A DNA stretch of 64,000 nt from Strobilurus pachycystidiatus (taxonomy: Eukaryota > Basidiomycota > Agaricomycetes > Agaricales > Physalacriaceae), in assembly GCA_019915135.1 (NCBI GenBank), contig JAHLMK010000008.1:1612001-1676000 (forward strand). The letters run 5' to 3'. Below are positions 44,612 to 55,038 of this stretch, piece after piece. The notes under the pieces were generated by a model. That model was given only the letters and a program-made list of their open reading frames with translations. It did no database searches and was not told the DNA's origin. The position numbers were made by a program, and so were the translations under genes. Numbering within the stretch: position 1 is the stretch's first letter; each line of letters starts with the position of its first letter.

Positions 44612-46412
44612 ATGGCACTCGACAACGCCTCCCACTCAGCCGGCACGCCGTCCTCGTCCGGCGCGCCGCTCTACTCCCTCCCGGCCCTCTTCCCCTTCGC
44701 CTCCTCCGAGTCATTCACTTGGCTCTACACCACGGTCGCCGTTCTCGCCTCTCTCCTCATCCTCGAACAGTCCGTCTATCGATACAAAAAACGCCATCTC
44801 CCTGGCTCGGCATGGACTATTCCCCTCATCGGAAAGTTCGCAGACTCAATGAAGCCAACGATGGAAGGCTACATGAAGCAGTGGGAGTCTGGTGCTCTCA
44901 GTGCAATCAGCGTTTTTAACATGTCCGTTTCACGCGCTATGGCTGTCAAGTCGTCACTCATACCCGCTTAGCTTTATCGTCATGTCCTCGACGACAGAGT
45001 ATTCCCGCAAAATCCTCAACTCGCCTACATACGCCGAGCCCTGCCTTGTTCACGCTGCCAAACAGGTTCTTCTCCCGCAGAACTGGTAGGGCATCACCAT
45101 ATCCCGCCCGTTCTCATGCTCACCGTGATCGACCAGGGTCTTCTTGACTGGCAAAGAGCATGTCGACTACCGCCGTGGTCTCAACACTTTGTTCACCCGG
45201 AAAGCCATGGGGTACGTTTGGTTTAGGTTCCATGACTCTGCCGTTCTCTAATCATCTTCAGTCTCTATACCTCTGTCCAGGATGCTGTCACGCGTAAGCA
45301 CTTCAAGGTCTGGCTTTCTGAAGCTGCCAAGTCCGATGAGGCACAGCCAATCATGATGCCCGCCCGTTTCCTCAACATGGACACCTCTTTGCGCGTCTTC
45401 TGTGGCCAGTACCTTCCCGATCACGCCACAAAGGAGATCAGCGACAACTACTGGCACATTACTGTCTCTCTCGAGCTCGTTAACTTTCCTCTGGCTCTTC
45501 CTGGCACCAAAATCTACAAGGCCATTCAGGCGAGAAAGGCTGCCATGATCTGGCTGGAGCTCGCTGCCAAGAGAAGTAAGGAAGCCATGGCAGCGGGTGC
45601 CGAGTCGACCTGCCTCCTCGACGAATGGGTACGCGTCTTCTCGGATCCTTCGTGGAAAGGCAGGCGGGATTACAGTGACACTGAGATGGCTATGGTCGTC
45701 TTATCCTTCCTGTTTGCTTCCCAGGACGCCATGAGCAGTGGTCTTATCTACGGTTTCCAGCATCTTGCCGACCATCCAGAGATCTTCCAAAAGGTCCGCG
45801 AAGAGGTGGAACGCGTCCGTGGGGGCGACACTGAGGCACCCTTGACGCTTGAGATGCTCGACGAGATGGTCTACCTCCAGGCTTTTGTGAAGGAGAGCAT
45901 GCGACTTGTTCCCCCAGTCACCATGGTTAGTCCGACAACGTCGTTCCTTGGCATGTGGCTGACAGACCTTTAGGTACCTTACAAGACGACTAAAGCATTC
46001 CCCATCAGCGACGATTACACCGTACCTGCCAACAGCATGGTTATTCCTTCCTTCTACAAACCTCTGCATGATCCCGAAGTGTACCCCAATCCCGACGTCC
46101 TCGTACCTGAACGGTGGTTAGACCCCAAGAGCTTGGCCAACTCCAACCCAAAGAACTATCTTGTCTTTGGTGCTGGTCCCCACAAGTGCATCGGTCAGGA
46201 GTATACTCTAATGAACATTGCATTGGTACTGGCCAGCGCCGTTGGTACCTTTGATTTCAAGCACGACGTGACACCATTAAGCCACGAGATTGAGTAAGTC
46301 CTCCCCGAACTATCGGGCTGCTGATGTGCTGACTCTTTTGCGCAGGATTATCGCAACACTATTCCCTAAAGATGGATGCCGACTGAAGCTCACGCCTCAC
46401 GCGAAGCCCTAG
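44612..46412 (+). CDS. ERG5: Sterol C-22 desaturase, cytochrome P450 CYP61
   Basis: ER-membrane P450 that introduces the C22-23 double bond in ergosterol synthesis. Start MALDNASHSAGTPSSSGAPL at 44612. One membrane segment, FTWLYTTVAVLASLLILEQS, lies near residue 40 and is followed by the proline-rich hinge LPGSAWTIPLIGKF. The I-helix reads FLFASQDAMSSGLIYGFQ, where CYP61 has FASQDA. K-helix ESMRL carries the ExxR motif, and PERWLD is present. The haem-binding loop FGAGPHKCIGQEY has the axial Cys near 46189. The stop is TAG at 46410-46412. Exons join cleanly across introns near 44920, 45090, 45215, 45930 and 46300. All diagnostic CYP61 strings are present, so the gene appears functional. Confidence 0.94.
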
Positions 46413-46701
46413 GAAGAGCAAAAAACTGTGTCATATACCAAATACCCAGACGATTCATCATTGCTACTACCTTAGAGCTTTCGTTATCTCTTATTTAGGC
46501 ATGAAATTCATCCATTAATTCATCATTCGGCCTGTGTTCCCGCCGACTTTCTCTCAATTTCTGATATTTCAAGACTCTTATACAGAACGTGCCATTGATT
46601 GCGCCTCAAACCTTCGGCTGACGTGCGCGACCGCTGGGAGCGACGATCGTGGAAATTGCTACTGATGTATTATTGCTACTAATGTATTCTTCGAACAGCG
46701 T

Positions 46702-49700
46702 TCAGATTCTACGGACAGTCAAGGGTAAGGAGCTCGGACCCTCTCCCTTCACTCGAGGTCTTATTACAAAACTTTGGAAAGGCTCGATGTCACGATGACA
46801 TGTGAAGGCAAACTGCCTCAACAGTGTAATCACAAGTGCCTAGGACCCTTGATCAAGAACCACCACCATGTGGGGTTCGGCGTTCAGCCATTGCAAGACT
46901 GGCTCGAGGGATCTAACTCGACGACTGTCGTTTTGGATAATTGGACGTTCCCGCACCTTTGCTGGTCGGGAAAAGTAGTCTGAAGTCGCAGGCTACGTCG
47001 GGACTCCCGACCCAGGCTAAGAGCCACTCTACTCGTTCCATAGAGGAGAGTCTACAAGCTCTAGAATACCCACAATGGATAACTACGTGTTCTCTTCTCA
47101 AGTCCGAGGGTGAACAGAGTCGGCGCCCAACGCCAAACAACCCCGTCCGCCAACAAAGAAGCGCGACCAGTCGGGTGGCCCAAACGGGACCTCAACGCGC
47201 TCAGCGCTGAGATGACTCAGCTGTGCATCGACTCGTGACAAGTCGATGCACAGATGACTAAGCCCAGACTTAACCTCCTGCCTTCGCTGCGTACGACGAC
47301 TCACTGCATCGGCGGGGAGTGCGTGGCAGCTTTTGGCCCGCGCTCCCCTCAAAAGCTGATCAGGAGTCCATGACCGAGAGTAGCGGCGACTTTCGGCCCA
47401 CTTTCAATCCTCCGGGACATGGTCTCAACTCGCACCGCACCACTGGAAGCAACAGACCGCGCAGGGAGCGCACACCGTAGCCCGCGGTCATACGCACGCG
47501 TCGCATAGCGGAAAACATGGCGTCATCACAAGGCAGGACCCTTCGCTCTTTGAATGAACAAAGAAGCAGCTAGACAAAGAACTCAGTGAGCCTTTTAAGC
47601 CGTCGTGGTGTCGTTGCATCGCTCATCACACCCACCCAGCTGCCCATCCTGTCGTCCCCTTCGCCAACCGCGCAACCGTCCAATCCCTCGAGCAAGAAGC
47701 ACAAAGGAGCTTCTGGTCAGGCCAACCCAGTGGTGCGTGAATAGTGTCTCACTGCTCGCCTTTCCTTATATCCCACATAGAACAACGAGCACGAAGAGAC
47801 CGACGACGAAGAGACCCGCCCCCGCAAAACCCCTAGACCCTTCCAAACCCCCATGCCCTTCATTCTTCCTGATCCTCGCGACACAACGGGGCTCCCGTCC
47901 TCGACGAAACCGTTCCCCTATGACCTGAATGCAGCATCCGACGATGACAAACCGTCCATCATGCCCAACCCGCCCTCATCCTGCTACAGCGAAGGCTCGT
48001 ACCCGAGGATCTACATCCCATGGAACCACCTCACTGCAGGCTTTCCTGAAACCCTGCGCAAATCCATCGCAGAGAGCCCGAAGAAGTTCATCGCTGCCGT
48101 TCCCTTCGGCGCAGGCGCTAAATGGAATGCTGATAACCGACGCGCCCATATCACCCTCAAAGATTTTCTAGAGGGCTTCGACTTCCCTGATAAGGGAAAA
48201 CCCATTGTCTTCTTCCCAGTCGAGCCAGACGGCGAACGCCCCAAAAAGGACGACGGCGACAACAAGAAACGTCGCAGTGCCTTCGACAAGCCATGGCCAC
48301 TCATTGTCACCGGCATCTCCGACGACTTCATCTCCTTTCTCGCATGGCAACAGACGTTTCCCGTTCCCTCTCGCGAAGTGTGGAACTTCGTAACCTTCGA
48401 CCCCGAGCGGGTTCCATGGATCATCGGCGCATACCGCGGCAACGTGGTGGTCAACGATGCCGAAATCATCGCAGAGGCTCTGGCATGCCTCAAGACCGAG
48501 GTTTGGAGGAATAACGCGATCCAGAACATGGTCAAGCGAATCACCCAGGAGCAGGGCAAGTCGGGTCAAGCCACCGAGCTCACGGTGGACATGACCAAGT
48601 CGTGGCGACTGGTCTACGTCGAGACCAAGAACCTCACCGACGACAAAGGCCCAGTGCTCATGCTCATGGGCGAACCCATCTCCACCTCCATCGACCACTT
48701 CCGCGCCCTGGCAGCGCTTATTCGCAACATCAAGGTGCGAGTCAACTACCAACTCCTTCTCGGTGTCGACAAAGTTATCGGCTGTGACTGGTGCAAGAAC
48801 AGTACCCATCCAAGCCATGACTGCCCATTCCCGAACATTGACGAGGCCTGGTACGGCCCTACCCACACCGAGCTACGCCTTCGCCTTGAGAGAGCTAACG
48901 CCTCCAACAACCCCAAGCAGAAGGATGTCAGGTCAGAGGGTGGGAGTCGCAAGAAGCAGAAGCGAAGCGCAGAGGGCGGCTCTGGATGGACTGAGGTTCG
49001 TCGCAGCAGGAAGTGATACGCGCCAAGTTCCCAATACATAATACGAGCAAATTTCATTCTCATTTAAACCCACTTCCCATCGCTCGAACATTCCCATGTT
49101 AGTAAGTGGTCCCAATGGTGAGATTGGGGGATAGAGAGTCTGCGGGAGTTTCCCGCCTCTATCAAGCATTCTGGAGATGGATCTACTGACGATTTGAAGA
49201 GGTAAAATTGGACAGGTAAGCGAAGGAAGGCTATACAAATTCTAATACCCACAGGACTTGGTGCAGCCTGCGACGACTCCCAGCGTCTCCCTTCTCACTA
49301 AGGGAGGCCGAATGGGAGTCGAACCACCTAGCGCGCCTTGGTCCGGCAATCCGGGCGCGCGAAACTAACCCTGCTACTAACAGTTTTTCTAATAGATCAG
49401 ACGAAAACTCCAGCACGCCTCAATCCGGTACAGGCCTCGCACTCTCTAGTCGGGGCTCTGACGCACCCGTTGGTCACCCTCAGCAAAATGACGGAGGTGC
49501 GAGTAACTTCAATGGGGACCCAGCCTCGGAACTCTCGGAGGAAGGGGTCGTACCGTTGACGTCTCAAGGTCCCCCGGACAATGAGGAGAGTATACGGGCT
49601 GCATCTCAGACTTCATCAGGTGAAGATCCAGAGAATACCACGCAAGTCCGCGTTGGTAGTCGGCGACGTCGTACTCGACACCGCCGTCAGTCGAGCATCT

Positions 49701-52700
49701 CGACACACTCGCATGACTCTCGTCCATCCCAAGACGAGTCCTCACAGATCGAGAGTGGCCAGGCCACGAACCAAGTAGAGGACGGGCCAGGCTCATCCTT
49801 GAACGGTTCCATGACACCAAGCTCACAAGATATGAGCGAGACCCCCTCCACCCAAGCTGTGGTGGAAAACAGACGCAACAAACGAGCTCAGACAGCCAAG
49901 TTCTTGAAGTCGTCCATAATGGTAGCATGTCTAAACCTAAACGGATTCTTCCATTCGGGGTCAGGTAATAGCCTACAGAGAAGCAAATGGACCCATGTAA
50001 ACCAGCTAGTTCGAGACAAGCGCATGGGGATCCTGGTGGTTTCTGAGGCGCACATGACAGAACAACGAAGGAGTGATCTTGAACAGCTATTTGGCAAGCG
50101 GTTGAAGATCCACTTCACCTCTGACCCAAACGAACCAACGAAGAGAGCCGGGGTGGCAATAGTTCTGAACAAACAATTAACGAGATGGCAAGAAGCTAAA
50201 ACCAAGGTGATCATCCCTGGTCGAGCTATGCTTCTTAGGACACAGTGGCGAGATAGTACACCTGTTACAATATTAGGCATCTACGCCCCAAATGTCAGTG
50301 AATCCAACGCCAGAGAAAGTGCCGAGTTCTATAAGACAATTCGAGAATTCCTTGCCGCTCACCCGAGATGGAAACCAGACCTGCTAGGAGGAGACACAAA
50401 CTTTGTAGAAGATCCCCTGGATCGCCTTCCAATGCGCTCCGAGGCTGGAGAGGTACTGCGAGAGTTCGACGATCTCAAATCCCAGCTCGGTCTTCGGGAT
50501 GGATGGCGAGAAACTTACCCAGACCAAAGAGCCTACACATTCCAAGGCACAAGATCCAACAAAGACGCGGAGACAGGAATCACTACTACAATGGCGTACC
50601 ACTCACGTATTGATAGGATATATGCCACCAGCAAGATTCTTGACTCAGCAAGACAATGGAAGATCACACCGGTGGGAATCCCTGGAGTCGACCACGATAT
50701 GGTCTCGGTACAAGTCGTTCACGAAGATGCACCCATAACAGGCAGAGGCAGATGGGCATGTCCCGATAGTATGACGAAGGATCGTCCTCTGGCCAAGGTC
50801 TGGAAAGCACTAGGTATCGAGGCCCAGTCCGAAGTCACCTCTATCAAGCAAGCAGGTCGCACGACGGCTAAAAACCCTCAACGAGTGTACCATAAGTTCA
50901 TAACAGCTGCCATGGAAGCAGCCAAAGACCGAGAACGTGTGGTGAAGTCTCAACAAAATAAAAAACAGGCGGATCTCGACAGAAAACTCACTGAAGTTTC
51001 TCGGAATAGTATCCTCTCAGATATAGACCGCGCCACAAAGATGGCCGGACTGAAATCAGAACTTCGTGCAATTGCGAGATCCAAACACGAAACATCACGC
51101 AAGTTTATAGCGGCTAGAAATCGCCTGGAAGGGGAAACAGTATCAAAGTACTATTTCCAAGCAAACAAGGAAGCTAAGCCCCGCGACATAATCAGAGCCG
51201 TAGAGATCCCACATACAGACACGCCTCGGGATGCGATCCAACCTCAAGCAGAGCCACGCTACGAGAAGTGGTCACCCAACATGGCTGAGAGGTTCAGAGA
51301 CTATCATAAAGACCTACAATCGGAAGAGCTAAACATTGATGAAGCTGAGCGGGAGCGCATCATGAACGAGATCCTCGATAAAACTACAGTCGAGCCTACC
51401 GAGGCAGCGAAACAATCAATGCGCGCAAGACTGAGCTACGAAGAAGTCCTTAAACCAGTCAAACTCTCAAAGAGCGACTCAGCTCCAGGAATCAACGGCG
51501 CCACGAACAAGTTCTTCAAAGTACTTAACGATCGATGCCTCGAGGACCAAAGAAAGGAAGCACCCGCCTTCGACATAGTTCAGCTCCTACTAGATGTCTT
51601 CAATGACATCGAAGAATTTGGGGTTGAAGAAGCAACCCACTTCTCAGACGGATGGATGTGCCCGATCTACAAAAAGAACGACAGGTGTAGAATAGCAAAC
51701 TACAGACCTATCACTCTCCTCAACTCAGAGTATAAGCTTATGACCAAGGCTCTCTCAATCAAGCTCGTAACAACGGCGCCGGAACTGATCCACAGAAACC
51801 AAGCTGGGTTCATTCCAGGACGCCACATCACAGACCAGACTCAGCTCATTCGAATGATCATAGAGCACGCCGACATGACAGAACAGAACGGAATGATTGT
51901 GGCCCTTGACCAAGAAAAGGCGTATGATAAAATTCGTCATGACTATCTGTGGACTGTCCTCAAGACATACGGTATCCCGAATGAGTTCATCTCGACAATT
52001 AAAACTCTATACCAGTATGCGGAGACAAGAGTAATGGTCAACGGCTTTTTGAGCAAACCATATCTCGTCACACGAGGTGTCAGACAGGGAGACCCACTAT
52101 CCTGCCTGCTGTTTGATATCGCAATTGAACCATTGGCAGAAGAGTTACGACGTTCGAATCTGAAAGGTCTATCAGTGCCGGGATCAGAAGAGCGACTCAT
52201 AGCTAACCTATTTGCGGATGACACTACAACGTTCCTCCATGAAGACGATGACTTCTCCGAACTCATGAACATTCTCGACAGGTGGTGCATCGCAAGCGGG
52301 GCACGATTTAACGTTGCAAAGACACAAATCATCCCGATCGGAAAACCAAGCTTCCGTGCGCAACTGTTAGAATCAAGACGAATGAAACCGACGCATGCTC
52401 CAATCCCACACAACATTCAAATTGTGGATGAAGGGGATGCAATTCGAATTCTGGGAGCGTGGTTTGGCAATGAAATCCCTACAGAGACAGCATGGGCGTC
52501 AGTCATGGAGAAAATAGACAAGAGCTTAGAGCACTGGGAATACTCACATCCGTCCGTTCCTGGTCGCAGAATCATAGTCCAAGTTGTCATTGGTGGTTTC
52601 ACGCAGTACCTGACAGCGGTTCAAGGTATGCCAATGAGTATTGAAGCTCAACTCACAAAACGTATGAGAAAGTTCATATGGGAGGGTAAGACGAAGAACC

Positions 52701-55006
52701 TAGTCGGACTTGACTACCTCCAAGCCCCCAAATCACAAGGCGGTCTTGGCATACTTGATCTAAAAGCGCGTAACAAAGCAATCAGTGTGATGTGGCTCAA
52801 GTCAATGTTAGCGGAAACAAAACCTACTTGGGCCGCCTTCGCACACGACATCATAGCACGCTCTAAACTAGCAGCTGAGAAACACATCCCTCACGAAACC
52901 AAATCGAATATATTCCTGCAATCATTCAGCGTCAAGAAGGCTGTCCTGCCAAAAGTGCTGGCCGACTTAATGGAGACAGCGAAGGAGACAGGCCTGCGCC
53001 CCGAGGGTAGAGCTTTCTCGAGGGAGATCATCAACCAGCGACCCATATGGTATCACGCAGAGGCGAACCCAAAAATACGCCTTCTGGTGCACTCGGCGGC
53101 AAGTAAGTGTCTTCGAAAAAATCATAACGTGATGACAGTAGGAGACGCCGTAGATTTGGCAGAATGGCTAGACGATCCTAATCACAACTCAGAACACAAG
53201 CCTCACCTATGCACATGTTATATATGCGAAGCCTTAAAACAGAACCGGGCCTGTAAGACGCCACATGCGTGCATGATGCGCGCAAAGGATCTCCTCGACA
53301 CACTACCACCCAAGTGGGACCCAAGATTCCTCCTCCCCGAAGACTACGAAGAGGAACCGAAGAGTCAGGAGGAGGGGTTCGAGTTTGATAGACGAGTGAC
53401 AACTCACGGTAACCTGTCTGATATATTCCGAATCTTCACAGAAGGCAAGACATGTAATCGCCTTCCGGACATGAGAATGGATGCCGAGAACCGCAATACA
53501 GCCATCGTTGCAGCAACGGATGGATCTTGTCTCGAGAACGGCTCTGATGAAGCAAGAGCGGGAGCAGGAGTCTATGCCTACGGCTCGGAGTCAAGCTTGG
53601 AAGTTGCTCTCCGGATACCAAACAACCTAGCACAAACGAACCAAGTAGGTGAGGCAGCAGCAACAGCAATCTTGGCTGAAAGGGTAGACTTGAAAACAAA
53701 GCTACACAACGACACGGACTCACTGTACGTCCTAAAACACCTATCCACATCGCTCCGGAAAATGGAGGATGCAGGCTATATTGGGGTGCCAAACAGAGAG
53801 ATTCTCCAGACGATGGTGGCGCGCCTACGTCAGAGAAAGAACACAACCACCCTGAAATGGGTAAAAGGCCATAGCGGGCATGAAGGGAACGAAATGGCAG
53901 ATATGCTCGCAAACGAAGGAGCCCTCAAGGACTCCGGCGACGAAATTGATTTGTCCATACCAGAAACACTGAAAGTGTCAGGTGCTTCACTGGCAAAGAT
54001 GACGCAGAAGCGAGCATACACGGCATTCCGACAACGGTCACTAGCAAGCCTCTCTAAGCGCAATCGAACAGAAATCAACATGAGGCTTACTCAAGACAAA
54101 GCAAAAGAGATATTCGGGGAGCGCCCTACAGAGCAAGCTGTCTGGAAATCACTCATGCACAAGGACCTAGACCGAAACGCGCGATACTTTCTCTGGATGC
54201 TGATGCATGAGGCGTACAAAGTAGGCCGAAAATGGCTAACTGCCCCGCCTGAATATCAACCCCGAGCGTTGTGCGCGCACTGCAATGACGAGCTAGAATC
54301 AATGGAACACATACTCATTCGGTGCAACTCACCTGGCCGGGAGCTGGTATGGAATATGGCCCGAGAGCTTTTAGACCTGAAATTGATCGAATGGCATGAG
54401 CCCTCGATAGCGTCTATTCTCAGCTGCGCAAGTCCCTCGTTTAAAGCATGGAATGGAAAGCGCGAAGCAGGGAAGGAACGATTCTATCGTATTGTGATGT
54501 CGACAGCAAGTCATCTGATATGGAGTTTGAGATGTGAACGAGTGATCCAAAAAGAGAACGCACCCTTCACGGAGCAACAGATCCGGAATCGCTGGCTGAA
54601 GAAGATCAATGATCGGATAGAGAGTGATTGCAGGATGACGCACAAGTCGTTCGGGAAGAGAGCAATCCCTAAAGGCGTGGTATTAGACACGTGGAAGGGA
54701 TCGCTGAAAGACGAGCACACACTTCCTCCTGACTGGACGGAAAAGAGCGGGGTTTTAGTGGGTACAACGTCACAGGCATCAACGACGCAAGGTGAGTATG
54801 GGGACGGCGATGAAGGAGGATGAGGTTGATGCCAAATTGTGATCGGTCTTGAGTCCCACACGGATCAGTGCGAAAAGCATTTCCTCGCGGTGAAATATTA
54901 TCTTTGAAAGGAGTACTAACATCGGTTCGGTTCAAATCCCGAGCCCCTCTATGCTGCACGTTGGAAGCGACTATGTCGCCGGACCGCCTCTGCACTAGCA
55001 TCCACC

Positions 55007-55038
<32 letters not shown>

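Larger units (their letters stand above)
46843..55035 (+). mobile_element. Full-length non-LTR retrotransposon (LINE, Tad1/L1-like)
   Basis: An 8193-bp element flanked by a perfect 13-bp duplication and ending in a 29-A tail. Layout: a leader of about 1 kb, ORF1 with a zinc knuckle, a spacer of about 0.8 kb, ORF2 with apurinic-type endonuclease, reverse transcriptase, RNase H and a C-terminal zinc finger, and a 3' tail of about 180 bp before poly(A). ORF1 and ORF2 have no stops or frameshifts. It is therefore a candidate active copy. It sits antisense to the P450 gene it interrupts. Domain order fits fungal LINEs of the Tad1 or L1 (Deceiver/Inkcap-like) groups; a phylogeny would be needed to decide. 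Confidence 0.95.

Noticed and set aside
47605..47852. Spliced 5' exon for LINE ORF1 (acceptor-like TAG before AACAACGAG)
   Set aside because: The frame joins on paper, but a retrotransposing RNA would lose an intron, and no start codon precedes it.
53436..53912. Long minus-strand open frames inside the LINE
   Set aside because: They are shadows of ORF2, which carries all recognisable RNase H motifs on the plus strand.
54920..54940. tRNA-like B-box (GGTTCAAATCC) near the LINE 3' end
   Set aside because: A single B-box-like string without a matching A box or cloverleaf is not enough to call a tRNA or SINE-like tail.
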